Below are positions 1-8,075 of a stretch of 28,385 nt of DNA, piece by piece. The notes below the pieces were generated by a model. That model was not told the origin of the DNA and made no database searches. It saw only the letters and a list, made by a program, of their open reading frames with translations. How positions within the stretch are numbered: the first letter of the stretch is position 1; every line of letters begins with the position of its first letter. A program made the position numbers and the translations under genes. The stretch spans positions 1-28,385 of the forward strand of contig CAMLLG010000050.1 in the NCBI GenBank assembly GCA_946480825.1, in the 5' to 3' direction. Origin of the DNA: an uncultured Lysobacteraceae bacterium. Its GTDB lineage: Bacteria; Pseudomonadota; Gammaproteobacteria; Xanthomonadales; Xanthomonadaceae.

Positions 1-173
1 TCGCGGTCGGCATCAGCGGCGCGATCCAGCACCTCACCGGCATCAAGGACGCCGGCACGATCGTGGCGATCAACAAGGACGGCGAAGCGCCGATCTTCGA
101 GATCGCCGACATCGGCCTGGTCGGCGACCTGTTCAAGATCCTGCCGGAACTGCAGGCGGCGCTCGCGGGATGA
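1..173 (+). CDS. etfA: Electron transfer flavoprotein subunit alpha, C-terminal end (partial)
   Basis: Only the last 56 codons are present; the gene begins before the window and stops with TGA at 171-173. The readable frame starts at base 3 and gives [15 protein letters not shown], then [11 protein letters not shown], and later [17 protein letters not shown]. This is the conserved FAD-binding C-terminus of ETF alpha. EtfA pairs with EtfB and passes electrons from acyl-CoA and other dehydrogenases to ETF-quinone oxidoreductase in the cytoplasm. In Xanthomonas, etfA is one of the two conserved housekeeping markers flanking the variable LPS locus, and the other (metB-like) is found here at 14646-15833. 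The identity is very secure despite truncation. Confidence 0.95.
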   Translation, partial: AVGISGAIQHLTGIKDAGTIVAINKDGEAPIFEIADIGLVGDLFKILPELQAALAG

Positions 174-205
174 CCCGGAGAAGCGTGCCTCCAGACGAGC
201 GCTCC

Positions 206-237
206 GGAAGCCGGCATCAGCCGGCTTCCTTCGTTTC
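206..237 (+). terminator. Intrinsic terminator after etfA
   Basis: A perfect 10-bp stem (206-215 with 220-229) closes a 4-base ATCA loop. A T-rich but interrupted tail (TTCGTTT) follows. It lies 32 bases after the etfA stop and probably ends the etf operon. Confidence 0.8.
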
Positions 238-468
238 GGGAGGGCGATATTCCCGGATCGAAGCGGGTGGAAGCCCGCCATGAAAGAGGGCTAGAATCGG
301 CGGAGCGAGATGGACATTCGCGAAGTGTGCGCTTCGTCCCGCCCGGGCTGAGGGCGCCTTCTCAACTCAACCTGCCCGAACGCCCATCCGCCGGATGTTC
401 CCGTCGGGGCTTGGGCGTATCCTAGCCCCACACCCCATCCTCCGGGGCTCTGTCGTCGAGATCAGCCC
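238..468. other. Intergenic leader between etfA and the protease gene
   Basis: No coding region is supported here. Two -10-like hexamers are visible, TAGAAT at 292-297 and TATCCT at 418-423, but neither has a convincing -35 element at 16-18 bp. The promoter of the downstream protease gene should lie here but cannot be fixed by eye. The 113-codon reading frame starting at 395 is the wrong frame overlapping the protease gene. Confidence 0.4.
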
Positions 469-2811
469 ATGCGCAAGCTCATCCTCAGTTTCACCGTTGC
501 ATTGCTCCTCGCCGGTTGCGCTTCCGAGCAGGAAGACGCCGCCGTCTCTTCATCGAATTCTCCGTCGGCGGTCCAGGTCGCTCCGGCCTGGGCGCCGATC
601 CGGTCGGCCGACCGCGCCGCTTTCGTCTCGCTTCCGGATCGCGGCACGCTGCTCGCCTACGATCGCGACCGGGCCACCGTCAATCGCGGCGCCGAAACCT
701 ATCACCCGATCCGACTCAGCGAAGCGCACGCCCTGAATGCCACGGCCCCCGGCCGCAGCCTCGCGCTGCAGACGCCGTCGGGCGAAAACCTCCGCTTCGC
801 CTACCGGCGGATGGAAGAAGGTCTCGACGGCAACTGGAGCTGGATCGGTCGCACGCCAGACGGTCTCGAAGCCATCATCACCTTCGGTGAAGAGGCGGTT
901 TTCGGGCGCATCGAACAGCGCGGCACCCAGGCGCTGCAGATCACGATGTCCGCGGGTCAGCCCTGGCTGGTGCAGGCGGATCCCAATCGCATGTTCGACG
1001 GCAATCTGCTGCGCGGCAGGGATCGTACCGATGTGCTGATTCCGTCGGATCTCGCCGTTTCGGCGGCGGCCCGCAAGCGGACCGCGACCGCCGGCGCATC
1101 GCCCGTCGGCGCCAAGATCGGCGAGGTCGGCAGCAAGGCCAGCGCCGCCAACACGGTGGACGTGGTGCTCGGTTACACCAACGGTCTCGTCGCCCGCATC
1201 GGCAGCGTGTCGGCGACCAACACCCGCCTGACCAATCTGATCGCGATCACCAATCAGGCCTATCAGAACAGCCTGATCACACCGCGCGTGCGGCTCGTGC
1301 GGACGGTGCAGGTCAACTACACCGACACCAACGACAACGAAGTCGCACTGGAGGCCCTGACCGGCGTCAGCTGCTCGACATCGGGCTGCAGCAACCAGAC
1401 CGTGCCTGCGGAACTCCAGCCGCTGCGCACCGCACGCGACCAGTACGGCGGCGACCTGGTGTCGCTGGTCCGCCAGCACAAGGCGCCGGAACAGAACGGC
1501 TGCGGCATCGCCTGGCTGCTCGGCGGCGGCGGCTTCGCCATCGACAACACCGATGCGCCGTTCGGTTATTCGGTGGTGGGCGACGGCACCGACGTCAGCG
1601 AAGCCGACGGCCGCAGCTATTTCTGCTACGACGTCACCCTGGCCCACGAGCTCGGCCACAACATGGGCCAGCAGCACAACGTCGAGGACAGCGGCGGCGA
1701 CTCCGGCACGCATCCGTATTCGTACGGTTACCGCGAATCGTCCACCACCGGGTTTTTCACGGTGATGGCCTATGAGATCGACAACGCCAGCCAGTTCTCG
1801 ATCACGCATTTCGGAAACCCCAACGTCAATTACGCCAGCACCAACCGGGCGACCGGCACGGCCAACGCCAACAACGCCGCCAGCCTCAATCTCTCGATGC
1901 CGCTGGTGGTGCAGTTCCGCAATCTCGTGGTGCCGCTGGCCGGCGGCGTCCGCAACGACGTCGACGGCGATGGCCGCTCCGATCTGATCTGGCATCAGCC
2001 GCAGCAGGGCCTGCTCAACGTGTGGCTGATGAACGGCACCACCATCAGCGGCAGCTTCGCCAAGGCCATCTCGCCGCTGTGCTCGCCGCGCGCCGTCGGC
2101 GATCTCAACGGCGACGGCCGCGCCGACGTGATCTGGGTCTGCTCGGATTCCGGCGTCTATCTGTGGCAGAGCACCGGCAACAACTTCACCCAGTTGTTCA
2201 TCGGCGGCTTCACCCCGGGCTGGGATCTGGTCGCCGCCCGCGACGCCAACGCCGATGGCCGCGACGACCTGATCTGGCACCAGCCGCAGCAGGGCCTCCT
2301 CAACACCTGGCTGATGAACGGCACCACCATCAGCGGCAGCTTCGCCAAGGCGATTTCGCCGCTGTGCTCGCCGAAGGGTTACGGCGATCTCAACGGCGAT
2401 GGCCGTTCGGACGTGACCTGGATCTGCTCGGATTCGGGCGTGTATCTGTGGCAGAGCACGGGCAGCAGCTACGACCAGTTGTTCATCAGCGGCTTCTCGC
2501 CGGGCTGGACGATCGTGACCGCGAAGGACGCGAACGGCGACGGCCGCGACGACCTGATCTGGCACAACGCCGACAACGGTCTGTTGAACACCTGGCTGAT
2601 GAACGGCACGACGATCAGCGGCAGCTTCGCGAAGGCGCTTTCGACGCTGTGCTCGCCCGGCGGCTACGGCGACCACAATGGCGACGGTCGTTCGGACGTC
2701 TCGTGGGTCTGTTCGGATTCGGGCGTCTACCAGTGGCGCAGCACCGGCAGCAACTACGACCAGTTGTTCGTCGGCGGCTTCACACCGGGATGGTCGCTGT
2801 TGAAGAACTGA
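469..2811 (+). CDS. Secreted metzincin-type zinc metalloprotease lipoprotein with C-terminal FG-GAP/VCBS repeats
   Basis: The 780-residue product begins with a lipoprotein signal (MRKLILSF, lipobox LLAGC with Cys17), so it is probably exported and lipidated. The catalytic zinc motif HELGHNMGQQH lies at residues 393-403, the HExxHxxGxxH pattern of metzincins, followed by a VMAYE segment that fits the Met-turn. Cysteines around residues 303-381 (SCSTSGC, GCG, FCY) may form disulfides. Residues 495-780 hold three tandem units of about 95 residues, each with WLMNGTTISGSF and calcium-loop-like DxNGDGRxD motifs, typical of FG-GAP/VCBS beta-propellers. The start at 469 is chosen because it gives the intact lipobox; the Shine-Dalgarno sequence (GAG in GTCGAGATC) is weak. 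The C-terminal module is encoded by DNA identical to part of the next gene. Substrate is unknown. Confidence 0.88.
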   Translation: MRKLILSFTVALLLAGCASEQEDAAVSSSNSPSAVQVAPAWAPIRSADRAAFVSLPDRGTLLAYDRDRATVNRGAETYHPIRLSEAHALNATAPGRSLALQTPSGENLRFAYRRMEEGLDGNWSWIGRTPDGLEAIITFGEEAVFGRIEQRGTQALQITMSAGQPWLVQADPNRMFDGNLLRGRDRTDVLIPSDLAVSAAARKRTATAGASPVGAKIGEVGSKASAANTVDVVLGYTNGLVARIGSVSATNTRLTNLIAITNQAYQNSLITPRVRLVRTVQVNYTDTNDNEVALEALTGVSCSTSGCSNQTVPAELQPLRTARDQYGGDLVSLVRQHKAPEQNGCGIAWLLGGGGFAIDNTDAPFGYSVVGDGTDVSEADGRSYFCYDVTLAHELGHNMGQQHNVEDSGGDSGTHPYSYGYRESSTTGFFTVMAYEIDNASQFSITHFGNPNVNYASTNRATGTANANNAASLNLSMPLVVQFRNLVVPLAGGVRNDVDGDGRSDLIWHQPQQGLLNVWLMNGTTISGSFAKAISPLCSPRAVGDLNGDGRADVIWVCSDSGVYLWQSTGNNFTQLFIGGFTPGWDLVAARDANADGRDDLIWHQPQQGLLNTWLMNGTTISGSFAKAISPLCSPKGYGDLNGDGRSDVTWICSDSGVYLWQSTGSSYDQLFISGFSPGWTIVTAKDANGDGRDDLIWHNADNGLLNTWLMNGTTISGSFAKALSTLCSPGGYGDHNGDGRSDVSWVCSDSGVYQWRSTGSNYDQLFVGGFTPGWSLLKN
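1978..2811 (+). repeat. 834-bp direct repeat, copy A (FG-GAP module)
   Basis: Reading both copies line by line, bases 1978-2811 match 6056-6889 with no difference seen, at a constant offset of 4078. Upstream of 1978 the two copies diverge quickly at synonymous sites in the same reading frame. Downstream, identity ends at the base after the stop codon. Each copy itself contains three degenerate tandem units of about 282-288 bp. Confidence 0.97.
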
Positions 2812-2835
2812 TCTTCCATCGCGATGCGATCACGA

Positions 2836-2863
2836 CAAGGGGCCTCTGGGCCCCTTGTTTTTT
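2836..2863 (+). terminator. Intrinsic terminator after the metalloprotease gene
   Basis: A 9-bp stem (CAAGGGGCC at 2836-2844 with 2849-2857) with a TCTG loop is followed directly by six T residues (2858-2863). It starts 24 bases after the stop codon. This is a textbook rho-independent terminator. Confidence 0.93.
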
Positions 2864-3235
2864 GCCGGACCACGATTCCCGAACCCGGTGGCGGGCAGGG
2901 CTCGGCGGTGGACAGGGCCCAGAGCGGAATGGCCCCGGACGAGACCGCCCGGGATATCGCTGCGCATCGACCCGTCCGGCGCCGTGGCGGGCGATGAGCC
3001 AACAGAATCAGTTGCTTGCGAAAACCGCGCGCACATCCGGAATCGTCGCGAATCCGCCTTCCCCAAAAAGCCGGAACGAGCGGATATGATTCGGGTGCCC
3101 ACGCTGCGGGAACCTGCGCAGAGGGCGGAATGCGACGTCCAGACCGCCGATCGGGGGGACAGGGATGCTTGGCGCAGCCGGTCACTTCGGACACCGGACA
3201 GCAGATCGGCTCACGCTCACCGGAACAAGCGAACA
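2864..3235 (+). promoter_or_regulatory. Intergenic region with candidate promoter for the beta-propeller gene
   Basis: About 370 bases without a supported gene. The best promoter element is TATGAT at 3085-3090, one mismatch from the sigma-70 -10 consensus; the nearest -35 candidates (around 3059-3067) are poor. A start near 3097 would give a leader of about 140 bases. The reading frame is open from 2855 onward, but its first 127 codons have no signal peptide and look non-coding, so the gene start is placed at 3236. Confidence 0.35.
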
Positions 3236-6200
3236 ATGAACTTCCGAATCCACATCCCCACGATTGGCGTCCTGCTGCTCGCGACCTTGGCTGTCGGCTC
3301 GCTGCATGCGGCAGGCAAGCTGCGAAACGGACATCTTCCGGAGCGGCCCGAAGGCCGGCCCGCCAAAAAGGTCAAGGACGCCGACAACCCGGGCGCGCGC
3401 GCGCGCTGGATGGATATGCGCTACAACGAGAACTACCTGCGTTCCGGCGGCAAGGCCAGCAGCGGCCCGCAGCACGGCGGCGTATGGTCGCCCCGCTATC
3501 AGCGCTTCATGATGGCCGCGGCCAAGCGCGAACGTCTGCGCTACGCCTCGAAGATGCCGGTCTCCGGCACCTCGAAGGCCGTGCTGGACCCGTCGGCGCC
3601 GATCACCGCCCGCGCGCCGTCCAATTCGCTGAACCGCGATCTGCGCTGGACCAATCTCGGCCCGACCAAGGCCAATTTCCTGCGCAACGGCAGCTTCCTG
3701 TTGAATGCGACCGACACCGGCCGGATCAACGCGATCGAGACCGATCCCGCCAACCCGAACACGATCTACCTCGCCTTCTCGGGAGGCGGTCTGTGGAAGA
3801 CCACCAACGGCGGCGCGAGCTGGCAGGCGAAGACCGAAACGCTGGGCTCGCTGTCGGTCGGCAGCTTCGCGCTCGACCCGAACAATCCGCAGACGATGTA
3901 CCTCGGCCTGGGCGATCCCTTCGACGGCACCGGCCTTGGAATCGTGAAGATGACCCAGGGCGGCGACGCCTGGGAAGATCCGGTGTTTCTCGGGTCGTCG
4001 AGTTCGATCCGCAAGATCCTGGTCGCACCGTCGAATTCCAACATCGTGCTGGTGGCGACCAATCAGGGGCTGTTCCGCTCCACCAATGCCGGCAAGACCT
4101 ATGCGCCGATCCCGGTGAACACCGGCGTGACCGATATTCCGGCGATCTGGTCGCTGGCGCACGGCGGCGGCGACACCATCGTGATGTCGCTGGAGGCCAC
4201 GCCGACGGCTTCGAACAACGATCCCGGGCGTCGCAACGGCCAGATCTGGCGTTCCACCGACAACGGCGCCACCTGGGCGCTGGCCAACGGCGTGACGATT
4301 CCGCAGGGCGTGAACCGGATCTCGATGGCGTCCGCACCGTCCAACCGTTCGATCATCTACGCGATGGCGTCCAAACCGCGACCCACGGGCAATGTGGATC
4401 GCGATCTCGGCACCATCTTCAAATCGACCGACGGCGGCGCGAACTGGACGTCGTTGGCGACCGACGCGATCGGCAACTACAAGACCTACACCAATCCCAA
4501 CGCCGACTACAGCTCGATCGAAGAACTGCTCGGTGGGCAAGGCTGGTACAACCAGGCCATCGTGGTCGACCGCACCAATCCGGACATCGTCTACTTCGGT
4601 GGCGCCCTGCATACCGCGAAGACCAGCGACGGCGGCCAGAGCTACACGATCCTCACCGAATGGCTCGCGGACTTCAGTCTGCCGTATGTGCACGCCGATG
4701 CGCATTCGGCGCATATCTCGTCGAACGGCACGCTCTACTTCGGCACCGACGGCGGCATCTTCGCGTCGAGCAACGGCGGCGCCAGCTTCACCGACACTCT
4801 CAACGAGGGCATCGCGGCGCATCTGGTCTACAACGTCTGCTCCACGCCCGCCAACAACGACCGCATCCTCATGGGTCTGCAGGACAACGGCAGTCGTCTG
4901 CGCGAAGGCAACGGCGGCATCTTCAATCAGGTCGTGGGCGGCGACGGTTTCGCCTGCAACGTCAACCCGGTCAACGCCAACACCATGCTGGCGACGGTGC
5001 AGTATCTCGGCATCCGCAAGAGCGTCAACGGCGGCAGCACGTTCTTCAACAGTTGCACCGGCCTGCCCGAATGTTCCGACGCGGACAAGGCGCCGTTCCA
5101 GTCGGTGATCGCCCCCTGGGCGGGCGACGCGAGCGGCAACACGCTTTACACCTACATCACCAACAAGGTGTACAGGACGACCGACTACGCCAGCAACTGG
5201 ACCGCGCTGGGCACCACGGGCCTGCCCGCGGATCTCTTCATCCGCGGCATCGGCGTCGCCAGAACGAGCGGCACCACGCCCAACAACGACAGCGTCGTCG
5301 GCATCGTCGCCAACGGCGGTCGCGTCTATCTCAGCACCGATGGCGGCGCGAACTGGGCGCGGCAATCCGGCCAGTTGCCGAACAACGGGCTGTCGCTCAA
5401 TTCCATCGCTTTCGACCCCGTGGACCGGAACATCATCTACGTCTCCTCGGTGGCGCCCGAATCCGATCGCGCCCATCTCTGGCGCAGCACCAACTTCGGC
5501 GCGAGCTGGGCGACGATCGACGGCAACGGCTTCCCGAGCGGGATTCCGGTGAACCAGATCGTGGTCGACCCGACGGTGCGCACGACCCTCTACGCGGCGA
5601 CGCATCTCGGCGCGTACCGTTCGCTCGACAGCGGCACCAACTGGGAACGTCTCGGTTCGTTCCTGCCGCTGGTGGAAGTGACCGACATCACCGTGCTCGC
5701 CGACGGCAACCGCGTGCGCGCGGCGACCTTCGGCCGTGGCGTGTGGGAGCTGGCGGCGATCGGCGCCAACGTCGCGCCGGTGGCGAACTTCACCGTCGCC
5801 AACAGCGGATTGACCGCGACCTTCACCGACACCTCGACCGACAGCGACGGCACCATCGTGCGCCGGCAGTGGAACTTCGGCGACGGCGTGAATTCGTCGT
5901 CGACCAACCCGCTGCATACCTACGCGGCGCCGGGCACCTACACGGTGCAATTGGTGGTGACCGACAACGCCGGCTACACCCACAGCCGGTCGGTCTCGGT
6001 GACGGTGACCGACGCAACCGGCAGTGCGCGCAACGACATCGATGGCGACGGTCGTTCCGATCTGATCTGGCATCAGCCGCAGCAGGGCCTGCTCAACGTG
6101 TGGCTGATGAACGGCACCACCATCAGCGGCAGCTTCGCCAAGGCCATCTCGCCGCTGTGCTCGCCGCGCGCCGTCGGCGATCTCAACGGCGACGGCCGCG

Positions 6201-6889
6201 CCGACGTGATCTGGGTCTGCTCGGATTCCGGCGTCTATCTGTGGCAGAGCACCGGCAACAACTTCACCCAGTTGTTCATCGGCGGCTTCACCCCGGGCTG
6301 GGATCTGGTCGCCGCCCGCGACGCCAACGCCGATGGCCGCGACGACCTGATCTGGCACCAGCCGCAGCAGGGCCTCCTCAACACCTGGCTGATGAACGGC
6401 ACCACCATCAGCGGCAGCTTCGCCAAGGCGATTTCGCCGCTGTGCTCGCCGAAGGGTTACGGCGATCTCAACGGCGATGGCCGTTCGGACGTGACCTGGA
6501 TCTGCTCGGATTCGGGCGTGTATCTGTGGCAGAGCACGGGCAGCAGCTACGACCAGTTGTTCATCAGCGGCTTCTCGCCGGGCTGGACGATCGTGACCGC
6601 GAAGGACGCGAACGGCGACGGCCGCGACGACCTGATCTGGCACAACGCCGACAACGGTCTGTTGAACACCTGGCTGATGAACGGCACGACGATCAGCGGC
6701 AGCTTCGCGAAGGCGCTTTCGACGCTGTGCTCGCCCGGCGGCTACGGCGACCACAATGGCGACGGTCGTTCGGACGTCTCGTGGGTCTGTTCGGATTCGG
6801 GCGTCTACCAGTGGCGCAGCACCGGCAGCAACTACGACCAGTTGTTCGTCGGCGGCTTCACACCGGGATGGTCGCTGTTGAAGAACTGA
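3236..6889 (+). CDS. Secreted Asp-box (BNR/VPS10-like) beta-propeller protein with PKD domain and FG-GAP repeats
   Basis: The 1217-residue product starts MNFRIHIPTIG with a hydrophobic signal peptide (cleavage likely near LHAAG). Residues about 130-840 carry at least eleven Asp-box-like motifs such as KTTNGGASW, RSTDNGATW, KSTDGGANW, LSTDGGANW and RSLDSGTNW, as in sialidase/VPS10/sortilin-type propellers. A PKD domain follows at about 846-930 (NFGDG and HTYAAPGTYTVQL). Residues 932-1217 are the FG-GAP/VCBS module, identical at DNA level to that of the metalloprotease gene from 6056 on. The ATG at 3236 is preferred over upstream ATGs because only it places the signal peptide at the N-terminus; its ribosome-binding site is weak. 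No catalytic residues for sialidase activity can be claimed. It is probably an extracellular adhesive or carbohydrate-binding protein, but its function is unknown. Confidence 0.85.
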   Translation: MNFRIHIPTIGVLLLATLAVGSLHAAGKLRNGHLPERPEGRPAKKVKDADNPGARARWMDMRYNENYLRSGGKASSGPQHGGVWSPRYQRFMMAAAKRERLRYASKMPVSGTSKAVLDPSAPITARAPSNSLNRDLRWTNLGPTKANFLRNGSFLLNATDTGRINAIETDPANPNTIYLAFSGGGLWKTTNGGASWQAKTETLGSLSVGSFALDPNNPQTMYLGLGDPFDGTGLGIVKMTQGGDAWEDPVFLGSSSSIRKILVAPSNSNIVLVATNQGLFRSTNAGKTYAPIPVNTGVTDIPAIWSLAHGGGDTIVMSLEATPTASNNDPGRRNGQIWRSTDNGATWALANGVTIPQGVNRISMASAPSNRSIIYAMASKPRPTGNVDRDLGTIFKSTDGGANWTSLATDAIGNYKTYTNPNADYSSIEELLGGQGWYNQAIVVDRTNPDIVYFGGALHTAKTSDGGQSYTILTEWLADFSLPYVHADAHSAHISSNGTLYFGTDGGIFASSNGGASFTDTLNEGIAAHLVYNVCSTPANNDRILMGLQDNGSRLREGNGGIFNQVVGGDGFACNVNPVNANTMLATVQYLGIRKSVNGGSTFFNSCTGLPECSDADKAPFQSVIAPWAGDASGNTLYTYITNKVYRTTDYASNWTALGTTGLPADLFIRGIGVARTSGTTPNNDSVVGIVANGGRVYLSTDGGANWARQSGQLPNNGLSLNSIAFDPVDRNIIYVSSVAPESDRAHLWRSTNFGASWATIDGNGFPSGIPVNQIVVDPTVRTTLYAATHLGAYRSLDSGTNWERLGSFLPLVEVTDITVLADGNRVRAATFGRGVWELAAIGANVAPVANFTVANSGLTATFTDTSTDSDGTIVRRQWNFGDGVNSSSTNPLHTYAAPGTYTVQLVVTDNAGYTHSRSVSVTVTDATGSARNDIDGDGRSDLIWHQPQQGLLNVWLMNGTTISGSFAKAISPLCSPRAVGDLNGDGRADVIWVCSDSGVYLWQSTGNNFTQLFIGGFTPGWDLVAARDANADGRDDLIWHQPQQGLLNTWLMNGTTISGSFAKAISPLCSPKGYGDLNGDGRSDVTWICSDSGVYLWQSTGSSYDQLFISGFSPGWTIVTAKDANGDGRDDLIWHNADNGLLNTWLMNGTTISGSFAKALSTLCSPGGYGDHNGDGRSDVSWVCSDSGVYQWRSTGSNYDQLFVGGFTPGWSLLKN
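6056..6889 (+). repeat. 834-bp direct repeat, copy B (FG-GAP module)
   Basis: Identical to 1978-2811 as far as can be read by eye. The last bases before the block (encoding NDIDGDGR here, NDVDGDGR in copy A) differ mainly at third codon positions, which shows the homology extends slightly upstream but has been homogenised only from 6056 onward. Confidence 0.97.
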
Positions 6890-6908
6890 ATACAGCCAAA
6901 GGCGCGGA

Positions 6909-6939
6909 ACCGGAGGAGCCCGGGCTCCTCCGGTTTTTT
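6909..6939 (+). terminator. Intrinsic terminator after the beta-propeller gene
   Basis: A 26-base perfect palindrome (6909-6934, ACCGGAGGAGCCC and its complement) folds into a long GC-rich hairpin ending in six T residues (6934-6939). It begins 20 bases after the stop codon. Confidence 0.93.
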
Positions 6940-6980
6940 GGCTATCATTGCCGCCCCCGCGACCCATGCATCCCGCCGCC

Positions 6981-7025
6981 GCCTGATGTCGCAGACGGAG
7001 TAACGCTCGCAATCGGACATCAGGC
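6981..7025. repeat. 10-bp inverted repeat just upstream of the LPS acyltransferase gene
   Basis: GCCTGATGTC (6981-6990) is perfectly complementary to GACATCAGGC (7016-7025) across a 25-base spacer. The right arm ends 15 bases before the start codon at 7041, where no clear Shine-Dalgarno sequence is visible. It could be a leader hairpin that controls translation, or a protein-binding site. Confidence 0.5.
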
Positions 7026-7040
7026 CTCTGGCGATCACGA

Positions 7041-8075
7041 ATGGCATCTCATCGCGCGAACAATTTCGATTGCACCCGACTGATCGCCGCCGCGGCGGTG
7101 ATCTACGGGCATGCGCATCCCCTCGCGGGCGCCGCTGACCCCGCATTCTTCGGCAACGGCGTGCAGGCCTTCGCGGTGAAGGTCTTCTTCGTCATCAGCG
7201 GTTATCTCATCGCCGCGAGCTGGATTTCCGATCCCGATCCCGGACGCTATCTCATGCGGCGCATCCTGCGGATCTTTCCGGCGCTCGTCGTGATCTGCCT
7301 GTTCACGATCCTGATTCTCGGCCCGGTGGCGACATCGCTGCGGGCCGATGCGTATTTCGGCGATGGCGCGACCTGGGCGTACCTGAAGAACATCGCCCTG
7401 TATCCGATCTATTCGCTGCCCGGCGTGTTCGATCGCAATACCTATCCCTCCGCCGTGAACGGCTCGCTGTGGAGCCTGCCGGTCGAGTTCGCGATGTATC
7501 TCGTGCTGCCGCTGGTCGCCCTGCGCCTGAAGGGACGCGCGCTGGAGATCTCGGTCCTGGTATCGACCCTCTTGTTGACGGCCGCGTCGCTGTGGTTCGT
7601 GCGGATCGCACCGCCCGAGACATTGCCGACCTACTACGGCACCAACCTGCGCAGCGCGCTCGACGTGGCCCCGTATTTCATGATCGGCGCCTGTTATCAG
7701 GTGTTCCGCGAACGGATCGCCCTCTCACCGGCGTATGCGCTGTTCGCCATCTCGCTCCTGCTGTTCCTGCAGCCGGGCGGATGGATGGCCGAGGTCGCGT
7801 TGCTGCTGGTCGGTCCGTATGCGGTGCTCGCCTTCGCGGTCAACGCGGCGCCCGTGCTGCAGTCCGCCGGCCGCTACGGCGATATTTCCTACGGACTCTA
7901 TCTGTACGGGTTTCCCGTGCAGCAACTGCTCTATCACTGGAGCGACAATCGCTTGTCGGCATGGGGGAATGCCGCGCTTGCCCTTCCCATCTGCGCGGTG
8001 CTGGCATGGATCTCGTGGCATGGCATCGAGAAACGGGCGCTGACACTGAAACCCAAAGGACCGAGAGCAGTCTGA
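7041..8075 (+). CDS. Membrane acyltransferase family 3 (O-antigen/surface polysaccharide acetyltransferase)
   Basis: The 344-residue integral membrane protein has an N-terminal segment CTRLIAAAAVIYGHAHPL, then KVFFVISGYLIAASW, followed by many hydrophobic helices. This is the pattern of acyltransferase-3 family O-acyltransferases, which acetylate sugars on the periplasmic or cytoplasmic face of the inner membrane. Length is close to the family's usual 330-400. The stop TGA (8073-8075) shares one base with the ATG of the epimerase gene, so translation is probably coupled. As first gene of the rightward LPS operon it likely decorates the O-chain. The exact acyl group and acceptor cannot be read from sequence. 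Confidence 0.88.
   Translation: MASHRANNFDCTRLIAAAAVIYGHAHPLAGAADPAFFGNGVQAFAVKVFFVISGYLIAASWISDPDPGRYLMRRILRIFPALVVICLFTILILGPVATSLRADAYFGDGATWAYLKNIALYPIYSLPGVFDRNTYPSAVNGSLWSLPVEFAMYLVLPLVALRLKGRALEISVLVSTLLLTAASLWFVRIAPPETLPTYYGTNLRSALDVAPYFMIGACYQVFRERIALSPAYALFAISLLLFLQPGGWMAEVALLLVGPYAVLAFAVNAAPVLQSAGRYGDISYGLYLYGFPVQQLLYHWSDNRLSAWGNAALALPICAVLAWISWHGIEKRALTLKPKGPRAV

Noticed and set aside
550..2676. Long antisense reading frame opposite the metalloprotease gene
   Set aside because: It is a shadow of the high-GC coding strand: composition is Ala/Val/Arg-rich with no domain. The plus-strand product has a signal peptide, zinc motif and repeats.
1978..2811. Repeat array as CRISPR or mobile element
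   Set aside because: The repeats are in-frame protein modules of about 95 codons, with no spacers, no transposase and no terminal inverted repeats.
2864..3235. A cyclic-di-GMP riboswitch in the leader of the beta-propeller gene
   Set aside because: A few GC-rich stems are possible, but the conserved GEMM core elements are not present.
3182..7012. Very long frames opposite and overlapping the beta-propeller gene (minus strand, and a second plus-strand frame from 3016 to 7083)
   Set aside because: The plus-strand frame used has a signal peptide, eleven Asp-box motifs and a PKD domain. The others are Arg/Gln- or Ala/Val-rich shadows.
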